Assembly: GCA_047528275.1 (NCBI GenBank)
Contig: CP180023.1
Location: 1,364,001-1,428,000 of the forward strand
Direction of reading: 5' to 3'
Origin: G039954875 sp047528275
GTDB lineage: Bacteria > Bacteroidota > Bacteroidia > Flavobacteriales > Blattabacteriaceae
Length of the DNA stretch: 64,000 nt
Of the stretch, positions 9,220 through 18,516 are shown piece after piece; the first letter of the stretch is position 1; every line of letters starts with the position of its first letter. The notes beneath the pieces are model-generated. The model made no database searches and was not told where the DNA came from. It was given only the letters and a program-made list of their open reading frames with translations. The translations under genes were made by a program, and so were the position numbers.

Positions 9220-9957
9220 ATGAAATTACTAGAAGGGAAAACAGCCATCATCACAGGAGGTACCCGTGGCATCGGAAAAGCCATTGTAGAAATCTTTGCT
9301 CAAGAAGGAGCGCAAGTAATCTTCACTTATATCAAATCAACCGAAAAAGCTCAGGCGATCGAATCCGAACTCAACCCTTATGCAAAAGTACAGGGCCATC
9401 AAGCCGACGCGACCGATGCAGAAGCAGTACAAAAACTCGTAGAAAAAACGCTCGAAGCCTTTGGGGGTATCAATATTGTAGTCAACAATGCAGGCATCAC
9501 ACGAGACAACCTATTGCTGCGAATGACGCAAGGAGACTGGGACAAAGTCATCCAGACTAACCTAAACTCAGTCTTCTATCTAACCCGGGCGGTGATCAAG
9601 CCAATGATGAAACAACGCAACGGATCGATCATCAATATGAGCTCTATCGTCGGTGTGAGCGGAAATGCTGGACAAGCCAACTATGCCGCTTCCAAAGCAG
9701 GGATCATTGGCTTCACCCAATCCATCGCCAAAGAACTCGGATCGAGAAATATTCGTTGTAATGCCATCGCACCCGGATTTATCAGTACAGAGATGAATAC
9801 TTCCTTAGATTCCAAAATTCTAGAAGGCTGGCTCAAAGGCATCCCTTTGAAAAGAGCTGGTACACCTGAGGAAATAGCCAAGGCCTGTCTATTCTTAGCC
9901 TCCGATCTATCAGCCTACATCACTGGAGAAGTGTTAAACGTAAATGGAGGTATGTAA
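9220..9957 (+). CDS. fabG: 3-oxoacyl-[acyl-carrier-protein] reductase
   Basis: FabG carries out the NADPH-dependent reduction of beta-ketoacyl-ACP in type II fatty acid synthesis. The 245-residue product is a classical short-chain dehydrogenase: cofactor motif TGGTRGIGKA near residue 12, VVNNAGITRDNLLLRM, catalytic serine in NMSSIVGVSGNAGQ and the YxxxK pair in YAASKAG. The C-terminus ITGEVLNVNGGM is the standard FabG ending. Length and motifs strongly favour FabG over other reductases. menD starts 12 bases downstream, so these genes appear to be cotranscribed. Confidence 0.93.
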   Translation: MKLLEGKTAIITGGTRGIGKAIVEIFAQEGAQVIFTYIKSTEKAQAIESELNPYAKVQGHQADATDAEAVQKLVEKTLEAFGGINIVVNNAGITRDNLLLRMTQGDWDKVIQTNLNSVFYLTRAVIKPMMKQRNGSIINMSSIVGVSGNAGQANYAASKAGIIGFTQSIAKELGSRNIRCNAIAPGFISTEMNTSLDSKILEGWLKGIPLKRAGTPEEIAKACLFLASDLSAYITGEVLNVNGGM

Positions 9958-9969
9958 TTCCTAACCAAA

Positions 9970-11643
9970 ATGTATTCAAATAAAAAGATCATACAAAGCC
10001 TTGGAGAGATCTTCAAAGCCAAAGATATTTGTCATGTAGTACTCTCTCCAGGATCGAGAAATGCTCCGATGATCGTACAATTCACCCAACAGTTAGCATT
10101 CAAGACCTACAGTGTCGTCGATGAGCGTTGTGCGGGTTTCTTTGCCCTAGGCATGGCCCAACAGCTAAGAAAACCTGTAGTACTCAACTGTACCTCCGGA
10201 TCAGCTGTAGCCAATTATTACCCAGCAGTAACAGAAGCCTTCTATCAAAGCATTCCGCTGATCCTACTCACAGCAGACCGACCTAAAGAGCTCATCGACT
10301 TATTTGAGGGACAAACCATCCGACAAGAAAATTTCTTCCAAAATCATGTAGTCAAATCCGTCCAACTCACAGAAGACGAATCTGTAAGAGGCCTATGGTA
10401 CAATGAACGCTTGATCAATGAAGCCCTAAACGAAGCTCTCCTTCGACAAAAGCCTGTCCATATTAATGTGCCTCTTTCCGAGCCACTCTATGGCACTACA
10501 GACCGACTACAAGTAGAACCTAAGATCATCGACATCCCCAATACACGCTCATCAATCGACGAAAATAGCTTTGAAGAATATCGAAAGATCTGGAGCCATT
10601 CCAAAAAGAAAATGATCCTCATCGGACAGAACAATCCAACTCAACAACTAAATAAAACCCTAGTGATATTAAGCCGAGATCCTTCGGTTATCATCTTGAC
10701 TGAGACCTTATCTAATATCCATCATACAGACTTCATCCCCCAGATAGACAGAATGATATCCCCCATGACAGAACAAGAATGGAAAGATTTTCAGCCTGAA
10801 ATCCTAGTGACCATAGGGAAAAACATTATTTCAAAAAAAATCAAAACTCTGCTAAGAACTCAACCACCCCTACACCATTGGCACGTAGAGACGAGCAGAG
10901 AACACAACCCAGATACTTACCATCGATTGACAGCCTATTGGACTGTGCCGCCTGAAGACCTCCTGGAGGAATTCCAATGGATGAAAAAAAGAGTCTCTGA
11001 TTACCAAGAAAAATGGATGCGACTCAAGACCTACCGACAAAAAAGACATGATCTCTTCTTAGAAAGCATCAAATTCTCGGACCTGAAAGCTTTTGATCAA
11101 ACCTTTAAAAAAATTCCTGATCACACTATCTTACAACTAGGCAATAGCACAGTGATCCGTTATAAAGAACTATTCGAGCAAAAACCATCAATCCTCTCCC
11201 ATTGTAATCGTGGCACAGCTGGGATCGATGGCTCGACCTCTACTGCTATAGGAGCCGCCGTAGCCAGTAGACACCCCGTCACACTGATCATCGGAGACAT
11301 AAGTTTTTTCTACGACAGCAATGCCCTTTGGATTGGCTACATACCCGACAACTTCCGGACTATCCTGATCAATAATGGAGGAGGAAATATCTTTCGATTC
11401 ATCTCAGGGCCAGATAGTTCACCGGCATTAGAAAATTATTTCGAAACCAAACACCCTTTCACCGCCCAACACCTCTGTCAGGCATATCATTGGGAATACG
11501 ACCAGGCCAATGACACCAGTACATTATCGAATGCCTTAGAAAAATTTTGGACAAGATCCAAAAGTCCTCGATTACTCGAGATAAATACCCAGGGGTATAG
11601 AAATGAATATGTGTTAAATAAATATTTTGAATTTTTAATATAA
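9970..11643 (+). CDS. menD: 2-succinyl-5-enolpyruvyl-6-hydroxy-3-cyclohexene-1-carboxylate synthase
   Basis: MenD is the thiamine diphosphate enzyme that joins isochorismate and 2-oxoglutarate in menaquinone synthesis. The 557-residue protein shows the N-terminal VLSPGSRNAPM and VVDERCAGFFALGMAQ blocks, the catalytic-glutamate area with CTSGSAVANYYPAVTEAF and LTADRPKEL, and the C-terminal ThDP-binding IIGDISFFYDSNAL to NNGGGNIF segment. The length is normal for the family. No other men genes are in this window. Retention implies a menaquinone-based respiratory chain, consistent with a copper ATPase of the cytochrome oxidase assembly type further along. Confidence 0.95.
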   Translation: MYSNKKIIQSLGEIFKAKDICHVVLSPGSRNAPMIVQFTQQLAFKTYSVVDERCAGFFALGMAQQLRKPVVLNCTSGSAVANYYPAVTEAFYQSIPLILLTADRPKELIDLFEGQTIRQENFFQNHVVKSVQLTEDESVRGLWYNERLINEALNEALLRQKPVHINVPLSEPLYGTTDRLQVEPKIIDIPNTRSSIDENSFEEYRKIWSHSKKKMILIGQNNPTQQLNKTLVILSRDPSVIILTETLSNIHHTDFIPQIDRMISPMTEQEWKDFQPEILVTIGKNIISKKIKTLLRTQPPLHHWHVETSREHNPDTYHRLTAYWTVPPEDLLEEFQWMKKRVSDYQEKWMRLKTYRQKRHDLFLESIKFSDLKAFDQTFKKIPDHTILQLGNSTVIRYKELFEQKPSILSHCNRGTAGIDGSTSTAIGAAVASRHPVTLIIGDISFFYDSNALWIGYIPDNFRTILINNGGGNIFRFISGPDSSPALENYFETKHPFTAQHLCQAYHWEYDQANDTSTLSNALEKFWTRSKSPRLLEINTQGYRNEYVLNKYFEFLI

Positions 11644-11682
11644 TTAATTATTTTTTGAAAATATTATTAAAATAAACTCAAG

Positions 11683-11851
11683 ATGAAATACCGACGTAGA
11701 AAGGGTTCTGACGGTTGGTACTAGTGCCAACAACTGTTCAAACTGGCCTACTTCATTCTATGAAGAAGGAAATGAAAAACCAATCTCCAAAGCAATATGC
11801 AACCAATGCAAGATCAAAGCGAAACATAACAATTGTACAACAGAAAATTAG
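11683..11851 (+). pseudogene. Remnant of a small cysteine-rich (zinc-ribbon-like) protein
   Basis: From the ATG at 11683 the sequence reads MKYRRRKGSDGWY, then a TAG, then after a single-base frameshift NCSNWPTSFYEEGNEKPIS and CNQC followed by KIKAKHNNC, ending at a TAG. The original gene would have encoded about 55 residues with a W-x-x-C, CSNWP and CxxC pattern like a small zinc-binding protein. I have the impression of similar short hypothetical proteins in other bacteria but cannot name the family. It lies between menD and the carboxylase gene. Confidence 0.5.
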
Positions 11852-12133
11852 AGCAAATCTCTCAGGGTAAAAAAGGAGCTATCTCAAAGGTATGTAAGAC
11901 AATCTTTTCATTCCAGACTATCCTCACGATAAAAAGATCAATCTCCATGACACTCACCTTTTCTGTCTCTTGAGACAGTCCCATTAACTGTAAATCTTCC
12001 ATCTTCAGAAGACAACAAAGTATACGGAACAAGATTCAAAAAACTTTACCTTCATCAGGGATGATACCCCTTCTCAAAGAATTTCCTTTTTTATTCCATA
12101 AAATACCTAGCTTTAGAAACTAAAAACCAGATA
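11852..12133. other. Intergenic stretch with no supported gene
   Basis: About 280 bases between the cysteine-rich remnant and the acyl-CoA carboxylase gene. A 46-codon minus-strand reading frame is present around 11870-12005 but it matches nothing I recognise and has no supporting context. Confidence 0.5.
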
Positions 12134-13762
12134 ATGAACATTTTATTCAACCAAAGAGAAGACCACAATAAACTACTGGTTTCTGAACTCTATCAGAAGC
12201 TTAAACAAATCAAACAAGGCGGCGGTAAACATAAAATCAAAAAAGAACATATCAAAGGCAAAATGACCGCTCGAGAACGCATCGTTTATCTGCTCGACAA
12301 AGACAAACCATTTATTGAAATCGGAGCTTTCGCTGGCTATGAGATGTACGAAACCGAAGGTGGATGTCCAGCAGCAGGTACCATCGTTAAAATCGGATAT
12401 ATCCAAGGTAAATTATGCCTCGTAGTAGCCAATGACGCCACGGTAAAAGCTGGTGCTTGGTTTCCAATCACTGGGAAGAAAAACCTACGTGCTCAAGAGA
12501 TCGCTATGGAAAATCGTCTACCCATCATTTACCTAGTCGATAGCGCCGGCGTCTACTTACCCATGCAAGATGAGATTTTTCCCGATAAAGAACACTTCGG
12601 TCGAATCTTTAGAAACAATGCCCGGATGAGTGCTATGGGTATTCCACAAATCGCAGCAGTGATGGGTAGTTGCGTAGCAGGTGGAGCCTACCTACCGATC
12701 ATGAGTGATGAAACACTGATCGTTGAGAAAACCGGTACCATCTTTTTAGCTAGCCCTTATCTAGTCAAGGCAGCCATCGGAGAAGACATCGACAACGAAA
12801 AACTTGGTGGGGCCACCACTCATTGCGAAATCTCTGGAGTGATCGACTATAGAGCCAAAGACGACAAAGATGCCCTAGAGAAGATCAAAAACATCATCGA
12901 AAAATTTGGAGACTTCGACAAGGCTGGTTTCAATCGACTTCCCTCTCTCCTTCCAAAAGAAGACCCGCAAGAGATATACGGTCTACTACCCATCAGCCGA
13001 ACTGAACCCTATGATATGTATGAGATCTTGATACGTCTGATAGATGACTCTTCCTATGAAGAATACAAAGCCGGCTACGGAAAGACGATCATTTGTTGCT
13101 ACACACGAATAGACGGCTGGGCCGTAGGCATCATAGCTAATCAACGTAAAATCGTCAAGACCCAAAAAGGAGAGATGCAATCCGGTGGTGTGATCTACTC
13201 CGACGCAGCGGACAAAGCGACACGATTCATCGCCAATTGCAATCAGAAAAAGATCCCATTGATCTTTCTGCAAGATGTGACAGGCTTTATGGTCGGATCA
13301 CGTGCCGAGCAGGGCGGTATCATCAAAGATGGAGCAAAAATGGTCAATGCTGTAGCTAACTCAATAGTTCCCAAATTCACCATACTCATCGGAAATTCTT
13401 ACGGAGCAGGTAATTACGCCATGTGTGGTAAAGCCTATGACCCCCGGCTGATCGTCGCCTGGCCGTCATCCGAACTAGCCGTCATGGGAGGCGCTCAAGC
13501 AGCCCAGGTCCTACTCCAGATTCAAAAGGCTCGCCTAACTGCTGAAGAAAAAAAATCGAACAAAATCGCTGAAAAACAACTACTGAAAAAAATCACCGAA
13601 AATTATCAACAACAGACTACCCCACAATATACTGCTGCCCGACTATGGACAGATGCTATCATCGACCCACTAGAAACCCGCTTGTGGATCAGTCTGGGGA
13701 TCGAGGCGGCCAACCATGCACCAATTCAAGAAAAATTTAACCTAGGGGTGATCCAAACCTAA
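12134..13762 (+). CDS. Acyl-CoA carboxylase beta (carboxyltransferase) subunit
   Basis: The 542-residue product is a biotin-dependent carboxyltransferase of the propionyl-CoA/methylcrotonyl-CoA carboxylase type. It contains GKMTARERIVYLLD near the N-terminus, an oxyanion-hole region CVAGGAYLPIMSDE, and in the C-terminal crotonase half LQDVTGFMVGS and GNSYGAGNYAMCGKAYDPR, then AVMGGAQAAQVL. The DATVKAGAWFPITGKKNL block and overall length favour the methylcrotonyl-CoA-like subgroup, but substrate (propionyl-, methylcrotonyl- or geranyl-type acyl-CoA) cannot be fixed from sequence alone. The biotinylated alpha partner is not in this window. The gene stands alone between two dead regions yet is fully open. 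Confidence 0.88.
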   Translation: MNILFNQREDHNKLLVSELYQKLKQIKQGGGKHKIKKEHIKGKMTARERIVYLLDKDKPFIEIGAFAGYEMYETEGGCPAAGTIVKIGYIQGKLCLVVANDATVKAGAWFPITGKKNLRAQEIAMENRLPIIYLVDSAGVYLPMQDEIFPDKEHFGRIFRNNARMSAMGIPQIAAVMGSCVAGGAYLPIMSDETLIVEKTGTIFLASPYLVKAAIGEDIDNEKLGGATTHCEISGVIDYRAKDDKDALEKIKNIIEKFGDFDKAGFNRLPSLLPKEDPQEIYGLLPISRTEPYDMYEILIRLIDDSSYEEYKAGYGKTIICCYTRIDGWAVGIIANQRKIVKTQKGEMQSGGVIYSDAADKATRFIANCNQKKIPLIFLQDVTGFMVGSRAEQGGIIKDGAKMVNAVANSIVPKFTILIGNSYGAGNYAMCGKAYDPRLIVAWPSSELAVMGGAQAAQVLLQIQKARLTAEEKKSNKIAEKQLLKKITENYQQQTTPQYTAARLWTDAIIDPLETRLWISLGIEAANHAPIQEKFNLGVIQT

Positions 13763-13774
13763 AGCATAAGATTC

Positions 13775-13985
13775 ATCGGTAGGGACCGGACATTTTTAAT
13801 TTTATCCATGTAAGAACGAATGACTCTATCAAGAATTAAGGTGGCTTCGTAGGTTTCTTGGAGTCTCTCACGTTCTTTAATGGTAAAATCCGCTATTTTT
13901 CTTTAGCAACAGTAATCAAAACTTTCTTAGCAGCATTGAGAAGCTCAAGTAAAAACATCGTAAGTCTTGCTGGTTCTCACTAGAC
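13775..13985 (-). pseudogene. Unrecognised coding-like fragment
   Basis: On the minus strand two frames give protein-like text, LLELLNAAKKVLI and then TIKERERLQETYEATLILD, separated by a stop. I do not recognise the family. It sits between the carboxylase gene and the clpB remnant and is probably the remains of a separate minus-strand gene. Confidence 0.3.
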
Positions 13986-13996
13986 TTCTCAGATAT

Positions 13997-15841
13997 GATC
14001 ACCGGAAGCAAATAGAAAGGAAAATTTGAAGAGCAGCTCAAAGCCGTGATTAAAAATCATCCGAGCATTAGAAATGATTATCCTATTTATGGATAAAATA
14101 AATAGATTGGTAGGCGCTTGGGGAGACAAAGGCGCTATGTAGGGTGCCAATATCCTAAAATCCTTCCTGGAACGAATCGAGGTACAAGTCGTCGGAGCTA
14201 TCACATTAAACGAATATTAAAAATACTTTAAAAAAGACAAAGTACTCGAACAAAGATTCCAACAAGTCTATGTCGACGAACCCAATACAGGATCCGCCAT
14301 CTCTCTCCCACGGAAGATCAAATAAAAATACAAGATCCAGTACAAAGTTCTTATCAGAAATGAAAAAATCATTGCCGCTGTAGAACTCTCTCAACGCTAT
14401 ATCAGCAAGAGATTTCTATCCGACAAATTCATCAACCTGATCGATCAAGCCATCTCCAAACTTCGGATTGAAATCAACTCCAAACCTGAAAAAATCGAGC
14501 TACTCAAGCGCAAGATCATGCAACTCCAGATCCAAATCAAAGTAATCAAAAGAGAAAACGATGAAAAATAACTGGTCACCCTCAAAGAAGAATGCAACCA
14601 GTTAAATACCTAATGGTAAGATGAGAAATAATTAATAGAAAACATACAAATAGCCAAAGAAAACATAGAACCTTACAAATTTGAATTCAAACAAGCCAAA
14701 CAATCAGGAGACTATGGAAAAATAGACAAGCTCAGATACGTAAAATCAAAGAAGAAGCTAAAGTGAAAATACTCGAGGAAGAATTGAGTCAAAAATATCA
14801 AGGTAAAAAGATAATTCAAGAAGAAGTCACCCGATAAGAAATCGCCGAGGTAGTCTCCAAATGGACAGACATCCCAGTAATCAAAATATTGCAAGGCGAA
14901 AGCGAAAAACTACTCTATATCGAAGAAGAGTTACACCGGCGAATCATCGGAGAAGAAACAAGCATCCAAATAGTAAACAATTCATACACTACTCATGATC
15001 AGGTATACAAAACTAAAAACTTCAGATAGGCTCCTTCTTATTCATGGGCACTACAGGCATAAGCAAAACAAAATTAGCCAAAGCCCCTAGCCCCGAATAC
15101 CTCTTCAATGACAAAAACAAACATGGTACGCATCGATATGAACGAATACCAAGAACGCCACTCAGTGAGTCGCCTTATCGGTATACCTCATGGATACATC
15201 GAATACGAAGAAGGTGGGCAATTGGCCGAATCCATACACTGTCATCCTCCTAGATAAGATCGAAAAAAAACCATCCAGAACCTTCAACATCCTCCTACAA
15301 ATGCTGAATTATGGCCGACTAAAAGACAATAAAGTCCGTACAATAAACTTCAAAAACAGAATCATCATTATGATTTCCAACATCGGTACAGATCTCATCA
15401 AAGAAAACTTTGAGCGTGAAAATAACGCCCTAAGAGGCCGCCTGGTAGAAAACACCAAAGATTAACTGATCAACTTATTGAAAAACGTCGTACGACTAGA
15501 ATTCTTGAATCATATCGAAGAGATTGTTCTATTCAAACCTTTAACCAAAGAAAAGATTCAATAAATCATACAATTACAATTGAAAAACTCACTGGGCTCC
15601 TATCCCAAAGAGACATCACCATTGAAGCCATATCCGAAGCCATCGAATACTTATCAGAAAAAAGCTATGATCCCCACTTTGTCGAACACCCCTTAAAACG
15701 AGTCATCCAAAACAACGTATTGAATGCACTCTCGAAAGAAATTCTCAAAAGAGAGATTTCAGACAACAAGACAGTACTATTAGATTACTTTAAAGAACAA
15801 AACATTGTTTTCCGAAAGTCTGAGAATGCAAAAGTATTATA
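13997..15841 (+). pseudogene. clpB: Degraded, 5'-truncated ClpB disaggregase
   Basis: ClpB is the hexameric AAA+ chaperone that rescues aggregated proteins with DnaK. Reading frames in succession match it from just after the first Walker A: KGKFEEQLKAVIKN, then KVYVDEPNT, ELSQRYISKRFL and the coiled-coil middle domain with KLRIEINSKPEK around 14450. The second ATPase domain follows with a damaged Walker A reading MGTTGISKTKLAKA, RTINFKNRIIIMISNIG near 15350 and the C-terminal LKRVIQNNVLNALSKEIL near 15700. Numerous stops and shifts interrupt it. The N-terminal domain and first P-loop are missing. The order is complete enough that the identity is secure. Confidence 0.92.
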
Positions 15842-16077
15842 AATAATATAAAATAAATTTTAATTTTTAACTTTATATAAAAATATAAATATAAATATCA
15901 TGATAAAAATTAAGGAGACAATACTAAATATCTACAAAATTAAATAAGTCAATCATTCAAAAATTCTGAGAGGAGGGAAGGAAATATTCATACCCTTTTC
16001 TGATTATAAATGCAGAAATTATTTTTCTTTTCTTTGTTATTAAAAATAAATCAATCAATATTTTAAATTAAAAATTA
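15842..16077. other. A/T-rich spacer
   Basis: No coding signal on either strand. The first half is nearly all A/T. It separates the clpB remnant from the following remnant. Confidence 0.6.
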
Positions 16078-16280
16078 TGTCATTAGACTAGAATAAAATA
16101 GAATCGAACAAGTTACAAATCATGCAAGCCAAAAATAGATCAGGAGCAAACATACCCACCTGTTCAGAAAGGCAGTTCATACGTAAATGGATTATAAGTT
16201 TTCAAGAATCATAGAAAGGCCATATCCAAAAGAAGTATATCGATGAGTTAATCAACGATATACCCGAAAAATAAGAAACT
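16078..16280 (+). pseudogene. Unrecognised small coding remnant
   Basis: From an ATG at 16078 the frame reads through three internal TAG/TAA stops and includes FIRKWIISFQES and KKYIDELINDIPEK, which look like former protein sequence. I cannot identify the family. The galM remnant begins just downstream on the same strand, so it may have been part of that operon. Confidence 0.35.
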
Positions 16281-16289
16281 ACCCTCTTT

Positions 16290-17400
16290 TAAGAAGACAC
16301 CTTTTTTCCATTGAATTTAAATATCTTAGCGGTAATAAATCATTTCTTTATTCTTATGAAAAAAAATATAATCTCGAAATCATTCCTACTCATTTTGATA
16401 AAGAATTAGATAGTAAAATAGTACGATCATTTTATCTAAAAAACAAACAAGGCCTCAATATGGTGGTCAGCAATTACGGGGGGAGGATCGTCCCCTGAGC
16501 ATCCCTGACAAAGAAGGAAAACTTGAGAATATCATTTTGGGATATGATTATATCGATGGTTATCTACATTCTCATTCAGGTTACTATTACGCTTTATAGG
16601 AGGCTATGCCAATCGTATTCATCAAGGAAAATTCACACTGAACCAACAGGAATATGCTCTAACAATCAACAGTGGTGAGAAATCACCTCCACGGTGGGAA
16701 AAAAAAAGTTTTCAGACATGTGTTCTGGGATACAAAAAAAAATCAACGATCAGCTTTTTACAACTTCACTACCTATCCAAAGATGGAAAAGAAGGTTATC
16801 CAGGAAACCTGTACGTCGTAGTAAACTATGAACTGACGAATCAAAATAAACTCAAGATCAGCTATGAGGCCCAATCAGATCAATCCACTTCATTCAATCT
16901 AATACAACCATTTCTTTTTCAATCTACATGGAACCGGAAATAGCAACATCCTCGATCGTAAAATCACAATCCAAGCTCAGCATTACACCCCTATAGACGC
17001 TACCCTGGTACCTACAGCTGCAATCGCTGAGGTGAAAAAAAACCTATAGATTTCAATACACCGACCTAAATAGGTCAGCGCATTGAAGAAGAATTCGAAT
17101 AATTAAAATAGGTAAAAGGCTATGATCACAATTGAGCACTAACAAAACTCGAAAAACAAGAGAATATCTCATTGTTAGCTACTGTCTATGAGCTCTAAAT
17201 AGGTCATCTGATGGAGATGTTCATTACCGAATCGAGGGTACAATTCTACATAGACAATTTTTAGCTTGGAAAGAGATAGGAAAGCATGAAAAACCTTACT
17301 ACTTCAGAAACGTCTTTTGTCTCGAAGCACAACATTTCCCTAACTCTGTCAAGTAGCTTAGTTTTCTCTCTTCTCTACTACACCCAGGAGGATTTTATCA
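16290..17400 (+). pseudogene. galM: Degraded aldose 1-epimerase (galactose mutarotase)
   Basis: GalM interconverts the anomers of hexoses. Across three frames the plus strand gives the family in order: GLNMVVSNYGGRIVP near 16460, ENIILGYDYIDGY near 16530, a QNNHLHGGKK-like segment near 16690, YLSKDGKEGYPGNL near 16770, LKISYEAQSDQST near 16850, IDATLVPTAAIAEV near 16995 and the C-terminal CLEAQHFPNSV with LLHPGGFYQ near 17320-17400. At least eight frame changes or stops are needed to join them. Identity is secure; function is lost. Confidence 0.88.
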
Positions 17401-17514
17401 AAAAATCAATATATAGATATTTTTATAAAATAAATATCACTTTCAAGGGGTTTTAATGTCATAAAAACGAGGAAGTCCTTTAAGGTCCCTTCAAAAAATC
17501 TTCAAAAAGTCACC

Positions 17515-18035
17515 TAAGATACAGGTACGATGATAAGCTTATACTCCCAATCTTCATCATTTAGTTCAATATCAATAAAATACACTTCTGGATCATTAGA
17601 ATCTAGACGATTGCATTTTTCTACTTCTCAAAAGTAGCATCCAGCTCTAGTACCTTCTCCTCATTTAGTCTAAAAAACTCAATTCTACTTTCTCTAATTC
17701 TTCTTGGTTTATATCTAATCGAACGCACACTTGATTGTCTTTTAAATACATTTTAAATGAGGATAATCTAAAAAACTATTCATATTTTGATTATGATTGA
17801 GTTTATTCTCACTAAAACTTTGAGCTCCTATACTACCGTCTTGAGAAGAGGATAGAAAATGCCACGTCTCCTGATTCTTGATAGATAAAATATGTTTTTC
17901 AAGAAAAACTAAACCAATTTCCTTTAAATACATGTCATAAAGAGAAGCCTTGATGCTTTAATGTTGGTCATCCTTTAAGGCAAAATCCGAACAATTCCAG
18001 AGCTTATCTAACACAGGATTTTTCTTTTTTTTCTT
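17515..18035 (-). pseudogene. Unrecognised minus-strand coding remnant
   Basis: The minus strand gives NPVLDKLWNCSDFALKDDQ, then KEIGLVFLEKHILSIKNQE and NQVCVRLDINQEELEKVEL in different frames, ending in a LIIVPVS-like tail near 17520. These look like one decayed protein of roughly 170 residues. I do not recognise the family. Confidence 0.4.
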
Positions 18036-18400
18036 TCAATAATTTGTATGATTCAACCAGATAAATAAAACATTAATAAAAGATTAATACTCTATTAAAC
18101 TGTTTCTTAAATGAATAATTATTTAACAATAACAAATAAAAATTAATACAGTAAAATAAGAAATTTTTTTATAATACCACGTACTATGATTTTATAAATC
18201 ATAAAAATCTTATTAAATTTTATATGAGAAATTTTACATTGGATTAATATTGAAATGATTAATATATAAATTATTATTGATGATAAAATATTATTATATA
18301 TCGAATTAAATTCGATAAATTTATAAAAAAATTATTATTAAGAGTGCAGATCTTAAATATTATTGAAAAATAAGATCATATAATATTCAATCAGTGGAGA
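18036..18400. other. A/T-rich spacer
   Basis: A 360-base stretch with very little G or C and no reading frame of note. It lies downstream of gcvP. Confidence 0.7.
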
Positions 18401-18516
18401 ATACCATCGCTAAGTCAGGCAATGATAAATACTCCTGAAACACTAGGCAACGTAATTATCTAAAATTTGAAAGAAAACTTTTTTAGGCTCACACATAACC
18501 AGATATCAAACGTATA

